In this document: positions 33,913-47,500 of the stretch, piece by piece | Numbering within the stretch: position 1 is the stretch's first letter | How the letters are laid out: each line of letters starts with the position of its first letter | Assembly: GCF_036323735.1 (NCBI RefSeq) | Contig: NW_026947393.1 | Coordinates: 186,001 to 250,000 of the forward strand | Reading direction: 5' to 3' | Source: Rattus norvegicus | Taxonomy: Eukaryota > Chordata > Mammalia > Rodentia > Muridae | Length of the DNA stretch: 64,000 nucleotides | Position numbers and translations under genes: made by a program | Notes under the pieces: model-generated | The model's input: only the letters and a program-made list of their open reading frames with translations | The model's database searches: none | Told to the model about the DNA's origin: nothing

Positions 33913-34849
33913 GGTAAGAAGCAAGTGGATGTGTGTTTAACATTAAATTATCACATTTGAGAAAACAGTTGCCTATACAGAAGACAGGACACCTTAGGCA
34001 CTATATTAACAAAGAAATGGTGTTTGCTGAAAATTAAAAAACGATTCGGTGATTAATAGTACTATCTGTTCTTCCAGAGAATCCAGGACCGAACCCTAGC
34101 TCCCGAGTGAGAGTTCACAAGTGGCTGTAATTTCAGCATCACAGAATCTCACAACCTCTTCAACCTCCTGGACATTATGCATGGATGTGTTGCACACGGG
34201 AAATAGCAGGTAAACCTCTTACATTTGTACAACAAAAAATAGAAAACAGAAGAGCAGTTCCTGGTTCACATAATTTGATTTTGTTGAATATTCATAGTAA
34301 TAATCACAGTCAAAAAAACACTTTATTGATCAGTAATGCATTAAAAGTCACTAAAGTTAATGATCACATGAGTAGCTTAAAATCTATTTATTTAAAAATT
34401 TGCAATAAAAATTTGCAGTCATTAAATTAATATTTTATTAATACACAAATTAATAAACATTTATATTCTCATATAGAGCTGAAAATAATACTTCCACATA
34501 TTTGTTTGGCTTTTATAAATATTGCAGCTTCTAGTTAGTTTGTTGTTGGCTTTCGTAGGAGTTCATTTCCAGGTATTAGCCCATAAACTCTATAAACTCA
34601 TACAGAATATACTACAGGAACTTATGCCCTCTTGTGTTGAATCCAGGAAGGTTGCTATCTGTTTTCCTTTTTGTCTGATCAATTTTCTCTATGTACATTA
34701 CAAGGATATTTTTGTTTTTGGATTCTTCCAGTTTTGTCAAGCCGATAGCTGATAACTTGGGAATATTTAATTTTTGAATATCATTTATGATGCTTTTTCC
34801 TGATATCTGCATTATCACTGTTGTAGATTTTCAAATGGATGGCCAAATG
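33910..34849. other. Unique-looking interval
   Basis: AT-rich, with short frames (34185-34430, 34522-34752) that lack any family features. No gene recognised. Confidence 0.4.
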
Positions 34850-35025
34850 AACAGGTATTCGGGGACTGAACATGCCTTATAACTACTGTTGTTTTGACTT
34901 TTTGAAAGAAGAAATCAGAAAGGCATGGTGTTTTGGGTAAGGTACTCTGTGGGGGAAAACAGGAAGGAGGACAGAATTTGAGACATAAATAAATTAATAA
35001 AATAAATAAATACAAAAATAAAGCA
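34850..35025 (+). mobile_element. L1 3'-terminal fragment
   Basis: GAACAGGTATTCGGGGACTG, GGGGGAAAACAGGAAGGAGG and GACATAAATAAATTAATAAA resemble the last ~150 bp and A-rich tail of an older rodent L1. No coding part is present. Confidence 0.45.
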
Positions 35026-36082
35026 GAATTCAAACTATACAGGAAAATCGGATTTAATTGACAGGAAACAGTGTGGTTTTATATAGAAACCTAATTACTA
35101 AATTTTATATACTTTAATCAATCTAATGACTAATTCTCAAAAAATTAGAAAATTGAAAAAAATGTTAAAAGTAACTTTGTAGGTTTACCAAATCATAGCA
35201 ATAATGTTTCTAGAACTGTACACTTTCTATGCAATTATCCAAACCAGAAATCCAGTTGACATTTAGTTATTATATATCTTATGTCATTCTATTCTGTGAT
35301 AATTCATTACTTTTTTTATCTTCTGTGGCCACACCTTTGAAGATAAATAAAAACTTTGCTAGAATATCTCTAAATTTGGATTTGCCTAGTGGTTTTTCTC
35401 TTTTAGGTTGAGATTATACGTACTTGACACAGATACCAAAAAGTGTTTCTTGCTTTGTTTAACGCAGTTAAACATTAGGAGGTTGCCTGTCATCTTATCA
35501 ACACCCAATTATCGAGCAATGAAATTATTTTAAATTATTTTCCTTTCATAGTTAAAATGTTTTAATATATTTTTCTTTTGTATTTCCTTTTAAAGTAATA
35601 GAAGTTAAAAGAGAATAACTTAATGCCTATGGAAATACTGTGTCTCTCTTCAATACTTTATGCATTGCTTTCAACTTCTCGTCATTTTTTTACCAACATT
35701 TTGACCTGAGTGGTCCTTACTGCATGTAAGTAGACTCAGAACAATGAGTCCGAGGAGAATATAATTATTGTCTTTCTGTTTGGGTGACTCATGCCTAAAA
35801 CAATACTGTAGTTTTAGTGTCATGGTAATTTTTTAAAGACTTCCATATTTTCAGCACACTTAAATGGAATTATATTTTTCTTTAATTATATTCATAAGAC
35901 TCAATATTATAACTTTATACTATTTTATTTTCTTCTTAAATAGCTACCGGAATCTAATTATCTAACACTGGCTAACTTTTATATTTGCATTCTGTCACTT
36001 GTAAACCCACAGAATGCTATATTTACATTTGAATTTGTGCAATAAAAATGATTCATGAGAAATCCTGAGGTTTCACAAAAAA
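35026..36082. other. AT-rich unique-looking interval
   Basis: Very AT-rich. The one open frame of note (35229-35411) has no recognisable features. Nothing else seen before the L1 at 36083. Confidence 0.4.
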
Positions 36083-39000
36083 AACCTTACTAAAGCTAAA
36101 AGCACACATTGCACCTGACATGATAATAGTAGGAGATTTCAACAACCCACCCTCGTTTTTGGAGAGATCTTGGAAACAGAAATTAAGCAGAGATGTAGAG
36201 GAAGTAATAGAAGTTATGAACCAAATGGATTTAACAGATATTTAAAGAACATTCCATCCTAAAATATAAGGATATACATTCTTTTCATAACCTCAGGGAA
36301 CCTTCTTTAAAATTATACACATAATCGGCCCCTCAACAAACCTTAACAGATTCAGGAAGATAGAAATAATCCCATGCATTCTATCAGATCACCACACACA
36401 AAGACTGGTCTTCAACAATAACGATAATAACAGAAAGCTCACATATACATTGAAGTTTAAAAATGCTTTACTCCATGACAACTTGGTCAAGGAAGAAATA
36501 AAGAAAGAATTAAAGATTTCTTAGAAATTAATGAAAATGAAGATACAACATTCCCAAACATATGTGACATAATGAAAGCAGAGCTAAGAGGAAAACTTAT
36601 AGACCTAAGTGCTAGTGAAAAGAAACTGGAGAGAGCATATGTCAGGAGCTTGATAGCACATGTAAAAGCTCTAGGAAAAAAAGAACTAATTAAAGCCAAG
36701 ACGGGTAGAAATCAGGAAATTATCAAACTCAGATCTGAAATCAAGGAAGTAGAAATGAAAGGACGATACAAAGAATCAACAAAACCAGGAGCTGTTTCTT
36801 TGAGAAAAACAATAAGATAGATAAACACTTAGCCAAACTTATCAGAGTTCAAAGAGAATGTATCCAAATAAAAAAAAATTAGAAATGAAAAGGGAGACAT
36901 AACAGAATGTGAAGAAATATAAAAAAATCAGATTCTACTATAAAAAATCAGATTCTACTATAAAAGCCTATATTCAACAAAAGTGTAAAATATAGAGGAA
37001 ATGGACAATTTTGTAGACAGATACCAGATAACAAAGTTAAATCAGGAAGAAATAAACTATCTAATTAACTCCATAACTCCTGAAGAAATAGAAGCAGATA
37101 TTAAAATCTCCCAACCAAACAAAGCCCAGGTCAAGATGGGTTTAGTCCAGAATTCTATCAGACCTTCTTAGAAGATCTCATACTAATATTGTCCAAATTA
37201 TTCCACAAAATTGGAGAGACTGAGCACTATCACATTCCTTATATGAATCCTCAATTACTCTTATACCAAAACCCCACAAAAAATCATCACAGAAAGAGGA
37301 CTTCTGACCAATTTCCTTTATGAATATTGAAGAAATAATACTCAATAAAATTCTTGCAAACCAAATCTAAGAACACATAAAAAAAATCATCCAACAGGAT
37401 CAAGTAGACTTGAACCCAGGGATGGAGGGATGGTTTAATATAGGAAAATTCATAAATGTAATCCATCATGTAAACATACTCAAAGATAAGGAGCACATGA
37501 TCATTTCATTAGATGGTGAGAAAGCATTTGAAAAAAATTCAACAACCCTTGTGGATAAAAGTTCTGGAAAAATCACGAATTGAAGGCTCATTTAAAACAT
37601 ACTGTAAAAAATATACAGCAAACCTGTAGCTAACATCAAACTAAATGGAAAGAAACATAAACCAATCCCACTAAAATCAGGGACTAGACAAGCCTGCCCA
37701 ACTCTCTTCCTACTTATTCAATACTGGACTCCATGTCATAGTCAGAGAAACCAGACAACAAAAGGGAGTCAAACGGATACAAATTGGAAGGGAAGATTTC
37801 AAAATATCACTATTTGCAGATGATAGGATAGTATATACTTAAGTAATCCCAAAAGTTCCACCAGAGAACTTCTTAACCTGATAAATAACTTCAGCAAAGT
37901 GTCAGAATATAAAATTAACTCAAACATACCAGGACCCTTCCTCTCCTCAATGGATAAACAGGCTGAGAAAGAAAATAATGAAATCACATGCTCCACAAAA
38001 ATTTCAAATAATATAAAATGTCTTGGTGTAAGTTTAACCAAGCAAGTAAATGATCTGTATGACAAGAAGTTCAAATGTCTGAAGAAAGAAACTGAGGAAG
38101 ATCTCAGAAGATAGATAGAGCTTCCATGCTCATGGATTGACAGGATTAATATAGTAAAGAAGACCATTTTGCCAAATGCAATGTACACATTCAATGCAAT
38201 CTCCACCAAAATTCCTACTCACTTCTTTAATAGAGATAGAAAGAGCAATTTGCAAATTCATTCAGAATAAGAAAAAGCCAGGATAGCTAAAACTATCCTC
38301 AACAATAAAAGAACTCCTGGGGGAATCATCACCCCTGGACCCAAGCAGTATTACAGAGCAATAGTGGTAAAAACTACATGGTATTGGTACAGAGTCAGAT
38401 GGATAGACCAGTGTAATAGAATTGAAGACCCAGAAATGAACCCACATACCTATCATTTGATATTTGACAAAGGAGATAAAACCATCCAAAGGAAAAACAT
38501 AGCATTTTCCAAAAATAGTGCTGGTTCAACTAGAAGTCATCATGTAGAAGAATGCAAATTATCCCATTTTATGACCATGTACAAAGCTTAAGTACAAGTG
38601 AATCGAGGACCTACACATCAAACCAGATACACTCAAACTAACAGAAGAAAAGGTGGGGAAGAGTCTTGAACACATTGCCACTGGAGACAATTTGCTGAAA
38701 AATTAACATTAACTTATGCTCTAAGATCAAGAATTGACAAATGGGACCTCATAAACCAGCAAAATTTCTGTAAGCCAAAAGACACTGTGATTAGGAAAAA
38801 ACTGTAACCAAAATATTGGGAAAACATTTTTTACCAATCCTATAACTGATAGTGTTAATATCCGAAATATACAATGAACTTCAGAAGTTAGACTCTAGAA
38901 AGCAAAAATATCCTATTAAAATGGGGTACAGTGAGTTAGAAAACATTCTCAGCTGAATGTTATCGAATGGCCAAGAAACAACTAAATAAATATTCAACTT

Positions 39001-40225
39001 ACTTAGTCTTCAGGGAAATTCAAATCAAATCAATTCTGAGAATCCACCTTACACGAGTCAGAATGGAAAGATATAAATCTCAGGTGACAGCAGATGCTGG
39101 CAAGGATATGGAGGAAGAGTAAGACTCCTCCATTGTTGGTGGAATTGCAGACTGGTACAACCCTTTGGTAAATCAGTCTGAGGGTTCCTCAGAATATTTG
39201 ACATTCCATGAACTTAGGACCCAGCTATACCTCTCTTGGGCATATACCCAAAAGATGGTCCAACGTACAACAGAGAAATATATTCAACTATGTTCATAGC
39301 AGTCTTATTTAAATTAGCCAGAATCTGGAAAGAACCCAGATGACCTTCAACAGAGGAATGGATACAGAAATGTGGTGCATCTACACTACAGAATATTACT
39401 CAGCTATCAAAACAATGACTTCATGAAATTCATAGGCAAATGGAAAGAACTAGAAAATATCATCCTGAGTGAGATTCTTCAATCACGAAAAACACACTTG
39501 GATGCTTTCATTGATTAGTAGATATTATCCAAAAACCTTGAATTACCCATCATGTAATACGCAGACCACATGAAACTCAAGAAGGATGAGTAAAATGCAG
39601 ATGCTTCACTCCTTCTTTAAAAGGGGAACCAAAATTCCCATGGGAGGGGATAAGGAGGCAAAGTTTATAACAGACTGAAGGAACTGCCGTTCAGAGCCTG
39701 GCACATATATAGCCCATACATATAGAGCACCAAATGTAGATAAGATGTATGAAGCTAAGAAGTGCAGGCTGACAATGACTGGATATTGATCCCTCCTGAG
39801 AGACACAGCCAGAATATGTCAAATACAGAGGCAATACATCACCAAACCACTGAACCAAGAATCAGACCCCAGTTGTAGGAATTAGAGAAAGGATTGAAAG
39901 TCCTGAAGGGATTTGCAACCCCATAATAATGACAATGCTAACTAACCTGAGCTTCCAGGGACCAAACCACAACAGAGAGACTATACATGGACTGTCCAAT
40001 GGTTCCAACTGCATGTAGCAAAGGATGGTCTTGCTGAGAAACAATTTAATGAGAAACACTTTTTTCTGACAAGGTTGGAATACTAGTGTAGGGGAAAGTG
40101 GGGAGGTGTGGGGAGGCCGTGGGTGGAGATGTGTACTCCCTTATAGAAGGGTAGGGGGAAAGGTTAAGGGGCTTATGGACTGGAAACCTGGAAAAGGGAA
40201 TAACATTCGAAATGTAAACAGGAAA
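36083..40225 (+). mobile_element. L1, 5'-truncated in ORF2, with full 3' UTR
   Basis: Starts inside the ORF2 endonuclease domain; IIVGDFNNP (catalytic D and N of the AP-like endonuclease) is encoded at 36124-36150. Reverse transcriptase follows, with the FADD active-site motif at 37813-37824, then the C-terminal region and 3' UTR (GTGTACTCCCTTATAGAAGG, AACCTGGAAAAGGGAATAAC). Many stops and frameshifts break ORF2 into frames such as 36572-36820, so it is inactive. A 20-bp phrase, AAAAAATCAGATTCTACTAT, is tandemly doubled near 36925-36965. Confidence 0.92.
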
Positions 40226-40232
40226 TATCCAA

Positions 40233-40235
40233 CAA

Positions 40236-40281
<46 letters not shown>

Positions 40282-40465
40282 GGAGGAGGAGGAGGAGGAA
40301 GAGGAGGAAGAAGAGGAGGAAGAGGAGGAAGAGGAGGAAGAGGAGGAAGAGGAAGAAGAGGAAGAGGAAGAAGAGGAAGAAGAGGAGGAAGAGAAGGAAG
40401 CGGAAGAAGGAGGAGGAGGAGGGAGGAGGAGGAGGAGGGGGAGGAGGAAGAGGAGGAGGAGGAGG
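40233..40465. repeat. (GA)n / (GGA)n / (GAAGAGGAG)n polypurine tract
   Basis: Replaces the A-tail of the L1. (GA)~16, one GTG interruption, then about 190 nt of pure A/G as GGA, GAAGAG and GGAGGA units. The 121-codon frames here (Glu-rich on plus, Ser- or Leu/Pro-rich on minus) are translations of the tract. Mirror-symmetric purine runs of this length can adopt triplex structures in vitro. Confidence 0.95.
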
Positions 40466-42294
40466 AATTGAAAGAGAAAGAAAAATAAACTTCCATTCTT
40501 CCCCATTCCCTCTCTTCCTCAGCTGTTGTTTAGGCAGTCATGTTAGTGAGATGCTATAAGTGTAATTTCTGGTGTTACTTTGAGACACCATCTCATAGTA
40601 AACTTTAGTCTCTTACAATCTTCTTGCCCCTCTTCTGTAATGTTCCTCAAACTTGAATCAAGTGACATTTTGTAGATAGAGCCATTGAGACTGGGCTTGA
40701 AATTTCTATCCTGCATTTTGAATGGCTGAGATTTTTACTGTGATCTTTGTTTCAGAGACTGTAATTAATTCTGTATATAAGGACACATGGCTTTGATTGT
40801 TTTTAGGTATGATACTGGCTTAAGTAAGTAAAGGGCAGTACATTCTCCCCCATAACCACAGCTTCAATAGCCTTATATATGTGGGTAAATTACCAGTACC
40901 ATCCATGTTCATTGATCAGGACTTAAACAAAATTAGAGAGCTGTTGGCTATCATCAAGCTATTTTTGCCACTGCACTGCCCTTATGGTTATCCTGACATG
41001 TTGTTCATTTTGTTTTACAGGCATGATATTAACAATTACTTGAAAATGACAAGACTGGTGATTGTAATTACATGATATACTAGAAATTTGACCTGTGCCT
41101 GGCACATCTTCTTGTATATGAATGTTGACTTTCTGATAGGCAGGAGGATGTAAAAGTTAAATTTAGTCTTAACTAAAAAAAGGAAATTAAAATTTTCCTG
41201 CTATAGCACGTTTAATTAATTGAAGCAAAATAAAATCTATTTAGTTGATTTTGGGGAAATATCATTTAACAATATAATCCTAAATCCTTTTAAGTCATTA
41301 AATGTCACAGATAGTTATTAGCTGTCATACTACGTAAAATTGGCATCAGGATTCTGATGATGAAATATTCTCTGTTTTATGCAAATGCAGAGTAATAGTG
41401 AACAAAGTTATGTACCAAACTTCATGCTTCAGGTAACTAATTGCATGTATTAAATTGTATCTAAGATAATTTCATATTACCTAGGTATCAAGTGCATAAT
41501 AATTATGAGTAAATTATTAATTAAATATTAAAATAAGAATACTAGAGTTACCAAATGGACATGGAAAATAAAATATATTAGAATAATGAAATATATTTAT
41601 TAAAAGCCAAATGATGAAAACATTGTGTATGTAAAAGCAGCCTGGAGCTATATATCACCTTAAAGTGTTATATTGTGTTCCAGTGAGGTGGTTTAGCAGA
41701 TAAAATTTCATGCAATAAAGAACCAAGAAATTAATTTGATACCTACACGTAAATGTTTGGAAGACTCCTATATTTACTACATGACCAGAACACATAAAAG
41801 GTTACACATAATATTAATAATGAGACTAATGAGAACAATTATAATAGGAAAAAGAAAAAAACAAAACTCTAGGAACATTTTAAAGAATAATGTATTGACC
41901 TTAAAATAGAAAATTCAACACATTTTCTTAGTACATTAACTATTCAAAGAAAAACTAAAAGGCTTTTACTTCATTCTATATGAAAGCAAAAACACAGCAG
42001 ATGGATTGTGTAAAGAAAGAGAGAACTGCAAATTGTAAAATTAATATAGTCATTCCAGAGGAAAGAAACAGACACTAACCCAACGTTCTGTAAGTAAACA
42101 TTTGAAGGATTTAGTGCATAATAATAACATATTTAATCGAACACATCTTACGATGATAAAGAAAGCTGCAAAAATAATGCCTGAATGTATTCATATCACT
42201 TAAAATGTGGCAAGATGTCTCAAATTCAAAGATACCCTAAAATACATCACACAATTATAAATAATTTGATTTTACTATGGAATAAGTAATGTAG
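40466..42294. other. AT-rich interval with a possible old SINE
   Basis: No gene recognised. 41680-41850 begins CCAGTGAGGTGGTTTAGCAG, which resembles the start of an old B-type SINE (GTGAGATGGCTCAGCGG), then decays. The frame 40881-41075 is short and featureless. Confidence 0.35.
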
Positions 42295-42500
42295 TATTTG
42301 CTTAGTGTTTAAGAGCACTTACTGCTTTTAAGAGCAAACACGTTCATTTTCCAACATCGATCAAGCCACTTCCAACCTGCTGTGAAAGCAGCTCCAGGTT
42401 ATCTGACATCTTCTGGTCTCACCAGGTGCCTGTGGTCATGTGCACAAATCTATACATAGACATTCACACATAACATACTATTAAAATAAAAAGATTCATA
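42295..42500 (+). mobile_element. B3/B2-type SINE, diverged
   Basis: GTTTAAGAGCACTTACTGCT near the start, GGTTATCTGACATCTTCTGG in the middle, a CACCAGGTGCCTGTGGTCATG portion, and AAAATAAAAAG at the end. The order fits a B3-like tRNA-derived rodent SINE. It is well diverged and lacks a clear target-site duplication. Confidence 0.7.
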
Positions 42501-42734
42501 TATGTATTTTCTGCACAAATTATGAATAGTAAGCCTCCTACATATGCAAACACAATTGTTGCAATGTAATAAGAAAGGAGAAAATTCGCAAATAGGATGA
42601 AGAGTAAATTTACCATTAATGCTTACACAGTTCAGTAAGCAAAAACACTAAACATCACGATTGAAATGCAATGTAGATGTTAAAAAGAATCTAGCATTTG
42701 AATTTATGAGTGAAACTATTTATAATATATTTAT

Positions 42735-42737
<3 letters not shown>

Positions 42738-42787
<50 letters not shown>
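42738..42787. repeat. (TA)25 microsatellite
   Basis: A pure dinucleotide tract directly before an antisense L1 3' UTR scrap. The frames 42661-42885 and 42710-42907 run through it and are not genes. Confidence 0.95.
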
Positions 42788-42789
<2 letters not shown>

Positions 42790-42905
42790 CTTCCATTGTA
42801 CACTCTCCTGGTCCCCTCCCACCATTCCTCATCCCATTCCACCCCTTCTTTCCCTGACTCCAAGAGGATGTTCCCCAGATCCTAATTGCCTTTCAGAGTT
42901 TAGCT
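42788..42905 (-). mobile_element. L1 3' UTR fragment
   Basis: The pyrimidine-rich text CTCTCCTGGTCCCCTCCCACC, CCCATTCCACCCCTTC and AAGAGGATGTTCCCC matches the complement of a rodent L1 3' UTR. Only ~120 bp remain. Confidence 0.55.
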
Positions 42906-43434
42906 AATTAATATAAAGTGATCATGTTCAGAGTTCAATTCCTGGCTGTCAGGACCAAAGCCCATGGATTTTAGATCTTGATGTCCTAGGATTTTAAATA
43001 TTAATGACATAATTGATGGCAATGCACAACCCTAAAAGTCTTACCATATAAGTCACAAAGACACCATAATATATGCTGGGCATCAGGTTAGAACTTTTAT
43101 GTTTAAATGTATTCAGAGTTTCAAAAAGTGAAATGGTTGAGATTAAGAAAGGCCATTTTTCGGTTTGCTTTTATATCTCCAGTGTGCAGTTTGATTTTGG
43201 TGGATCATTACACAGTGTTTCATTTTATTTTATTTGAACAGGTGATATAAGTTAACTGTACAGATTAATGAGCCTCAGTTTGATATATCCATAATGGAGA
43301 TAGCATGCACTGACTAATGTAACTACATTCTTACACTGACTTTTTTGCAATTTACTACAAGTTAGGATACTCTATTCTACTTTTAGGGAAAAATGACTTA
43401 CATAGGATATAAAAATCCATAATATATTTTCAGA
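42906..43434. mobile_element. Unique DNA with a probable ancient L1 3' end
   Basis: 43225-43330 (AACAGGTGATATAAGTTAAC, then TGATATATCCATAATGGAGA) resembles the 3' UTR of pre-rodent L1s, with their GTACA...GATA...ATCC phrases, but is strongly decayed. 42906-43225 shows nothing recognisable. Confidence 0.3.
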
Positions 43435-44010
43435 ACTTTTTTTTATTTTGGAATTTTTATTTATTATTCACACATGTATATAATGTACCTTGATCACACC
43501 AATCATTAACTTGGTTCTTCTCTCTCTGGATAAATTCCCTTTCTAGCTTCATGTTCTTTATATTTTCCTGTTTTATTTTCTTTATAATCCATTGGTTCAC
43601 TGAGTACTGCCTGCTGGGATCTTCCCTAATTCATTGTCTTAATTGTGTACAAGACTTGTGCATTCTACTGTAGATGCAGTGAGTCCATAGTTCCAATAAC
43701 TGTGTCATGACTAGATGTCATGATTACATCCTCTCTCCTCAAGTTCTGTCTTCTCCTTTTCTGCAATGTTTCCCCAGCCTTATGCTCAGCTTTCTTCTTC
43801 TCACGGTCTTAGCACTTATACCAGTTACACAGAACTACAGTAATTGCTGCCCAGTACACCTATACATTTCTCTGACCACAGGCCATAAAAGCAGTAATGT
43901 ATGGACAAAAACAATGAGAATTGGAACGCAGTTTGACAACATGGCCATTTAGCAAAACAGGAGTAGTAGGATCCTCTCTGTGACCATGTGAGCCATGTGA
44001 AAACTGTCAA
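43435..44010. mobile_element. Old rodent L1-like 3' UTR repeat
   Basis: TTGGAATTTTTATTTATTAT, ATGTACCTTGATCACACCAA, and later TCTTCTCCTTTTCTGCAATG with CCCCAGCCTTATGCTC follow an old rodent interspersed repeat that I know from L1-type 3' regions. Orientation and exact subfamily are uncertain. The frame 43707-43952 is chance. Confidence 0.4.
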
Positions 44011-44598
44011 TGTTTATAACATGACATCTGACTTTCCTTCTATAGAAGAGGCTTCAAATTCAAACAAACAGCAGTTGCCCACTTTCATAAGATTTAGATA
44101 ATTGTCTTCATACTTCTGAACTTTCAACTTGCAAAATGAAGTCTAGTTTCATCAATATCCAGGCCAATGATAAAATTTTGCTATTTGATGATTAAATAAA
44201 GGTCTAGTGCCTATGTAATTTATTTTTCCAATTTTGTAACATGGATATTGTGAACAGTGAGAAGGTAAAGACATTTATGGAGTTATAACTGGAATAGACA
44301 GATTCCATCAACGACATATTCCTTCGGTGGTACTATTGAATCACAAATAATTTCACTGTCATTTGTATTTGTACTTCACCAACGATTTGTGAGTTTAGTA
44401 TTTAGTATTTTTCATGTAATTTTTGCTAATTACTGTGCCATTATTTTAAGCATTTATTCAAATATATAGCATATTTAGTTCCATTACTTTATTTCTGATG
44501 AATAAGGTATTTTGTGTCTTATAGATATGATCCATGTCATATAAAGACCCAGTAAAGTTTTCTTTTCTCCATCGTTATTAACTTAGTATCTCTTAATG
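44011..44598. other. Unique-looking interval
   Basis: No gene or repeat recognised. It ends at the 3'-truncated end of the antisense L1. Confidence 0.4.
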
Positions 44599-47500
44599 AC
44601 ACTAAATTGTGTAGATATGCCATATTTCCTGTATCCATTCCTCTGTTGAAAAGCTTCTAGGCTCTTTCCACCTTCTGGCTATAATAAATGAGGCTGCTAT
44701 GAACATAGTGGAGCACGTGTCTTTGTTATATGTTGGGGCATCTTTTGGGTATATGCCCAAGCGAGGAGTAGCTGGGACTTCAGATAACTCAATGTCGAAT
44801 TTTCTGAGGAACCTCAAGACTGATTTTCAGAATGGTTGTACCAGTCTGCAATCCAACCAACAATGGAGGGGTGTTCCTCTTTCTCCACATCCTCACCAGC
44901 ATGTGGCCTGATTTTTGCTGTCACATGAGTTTTTGATCTTAGCCTTTCTGACTGGTGTGAGGTGAAATCTCAAGGTTGTTTTGATTTGCATTTCCCTTAT
45001 GACTAAAGATGTTGAACAGTTCTTTAAGTGTTTCACTGCCATTCGATTGTGAATTCTTTGTTTGGCTCTGAACCCTATTTTTCAATATGGTTATTTGTCT
45101 CCCTGTAGTCTAACTTCATGATTTCTTTGTATATTTTGGGTATTGGCCCTCTATCTGTTTTAGGATTGGTAAAGATCTTTTCCCAAACTGTTGGTTGCCA
45201 TTTTGTCCTAACAACAGTGTCCTCTGCCGTACAGAAGCTCTGGAGTTTTGTGAGTTCGCATTTGTTGATTCTTGATCTTAGAGCATGAGCCATTCCTGTT
45301 TTGTTAAGGAAATTTTCTCCACTGGCCATGTGTTCTAGATGCTTTCCCACTTTTTCTTATGTTAGTATGCGTTTATCTGGTTTGATGTGGAGGTCCTTGA
45401 TCCAGTTGTACTTCAGCTTTCTACAGGGCAGTAAGAATGGATCAATTTGCCTTCTTCTATATGCTGACCTCCAGTTGAACCAGCACCATTTGCTGAAAAT
45501 GCTCTTTTTTTCCCATTGTATGGTTTTGTCTCCTTTCTCAAAAATTAAGTGACCAAGGGTGTATGGGTTCATTTCTGGGTCTTCAGTTCTATTCCACTGG
45601 TTTATTTGCTGATTCTGTCTCAATATCATACAGTTTTTTTATCACCGTTGCTCTGTAATACTTCTTAAGTACAGGAATTGTGATTCCTAGGGAAGTCCTT
45701 TTATTGTTGGGGACAGTTTTAGCTATTATGTGTTTTTTGTTATTCAAAATGAATTCATGAATTGTTCTGTCTAACTCTATGAAGAATTGGATTTGAATTT
45801 TGATGGGGATTGGAATGAATCTGTAGGTTGCTCTTGGTGCAATGGCCGTTTCTACTATATTAATCCTGGCAGTCCATGGAAATAGGAGATCTTTCCATCT
45901 TCTGAAATCTCCTTCAGTTTCTTCAGAGACTTGAGGTTCTACTCATATGCTCATATTTTTTACTTGCTTGGATAAAGTCACCCCGAGATATTTTATATTA
46001 TTTGGGGCTATTGTGAAGGGTGTCATATCCCTAGTTTATTTCTCCACCTGTTTAGTTTTTGTGCACAGTTATTTTTATACCCAGCACTTTGCTGAAATTG
46101 TATATCAAGCTTAGTACTTCTTTTGTGAAACCTTTGGTGTCACTAAGTATACTATCATATCATCTACATACAGTGTTATTTTGACTTCTTCCTTTCCAAA
46201 CTATATCCCTTTGACTTCCTTCAGTGTCTGATTGCTGTGGCTAAGATGTATAGAACTATATTGAATAAGTTTTGTGAGAGTGGGTAGCCTTGTCCATTCC
46301 CTGATTACAGTGTGATTGCTTTAAGTTTCTTTCCACTTAGTTTAATGTTAGCTACGTATTTGCTGTATATGTTTAGGTGTGGGCCTTAAATTCCTCTACT
46401 TTCCAGGACTTTTATCATGAAGTGATGTTGAATTTTGTCAAAATTTTCCCAGCATCTAATGAAAGGATCATGTGGTTTTCATCTTTGAGTTTGTTAATAT
46501 AGTGGATTACGTTGTTGGTTTTCTATACATTAAAGCATCCCTGCAAGACTGGGATGATTCCTACTTAATCATAATGGATGATTGTTTAATGTGTTGTAGG
46601 ACTAGGTTTGCAAGAATTTCATTGAGTATTTTTGTGCCGATATTGATAAGGGATATTGGTCTGAAATTTTCTTTCTTTGTTGGCTCTTTCTGTGTTTTAG
46701 TTATAAGAGTAATTGTGGCTTCATTAAAGCAACTTGGTAGTACTCCATCTGTTTCAATTTTATGGAATGGTTTGGACAGTATTGTTTTGAAATTTTCAAT
46801 GAATTTGGATGGATATATGCACTAAACCCATCTGTTCCTGGACTCTTTTTGGTTGGGAGAGTTTTGATGATTGCTTGTATAACTTTGGGAGTTATGGGTT
46901 GTTTAAATGGTTTAACATTTCCTGATTTAGTTTTTGTCTCTTGTATTTGTCTAGAAAATTGTCCGCTTTCTCCAGATCTTCAAGTTTTGTTGAACATAGG
47001 TTTTTGTTATACAATGATTTCTTTTAATTTCCTCTGATTCTGCTGTTTTGTCTCCCTTTTTTTTTCCTTTTTTTCCGAAGCTGGGGAACGAACCCAGGGC
47101 CTTGCGCATCCTAGGCAAGCGTTCTACCACTGAGCTAAATCCCCAACCCCCTTGTCTTACTTTTTAATATTTGATTTTGTTAATTTTACACACTCTCTGT
47201 ATCCACTGGTGAGTCTGGCTATGGGTTAATGTATCTTGTTGATTTTCTCACAGAACCAGGTATTGGTTGTGTTGATTCTTTGTATAGTCCCTTTTTTCTA
47301 CTTGGTAGAATTCAGCTCTGAGTTTGATTATTTCCTGCCTACTACTAGTCCTGCAGTTATTTGCTTCTTTTTGTTCTATATGATTTAGGTTTGCTCTCAA
47401 GCTGCTGATGTATGCTCTCTCCTATTTCTTTCTGCATGCACTCAGAGCTATGAGTTTTTGTCTTAGCACAGCTTTCATTGTGTTCCAAGAGTTTTGGGTA

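Noticed and set aside
36572..36820. 82-codon lysine/glutamate-rich open frame
   Set aside because: It lies within and in the sense of the decayed L1 ORF2, so it is a fragment of that frame.
40106..40506. Glu-rich plus-strand and Ser/Leu/Pro-rich minus-strand frames of over 100 codons
   Set aside because: Products of the polypurine tract; the frames are open only because GA/GGA repeats lack stop codons.
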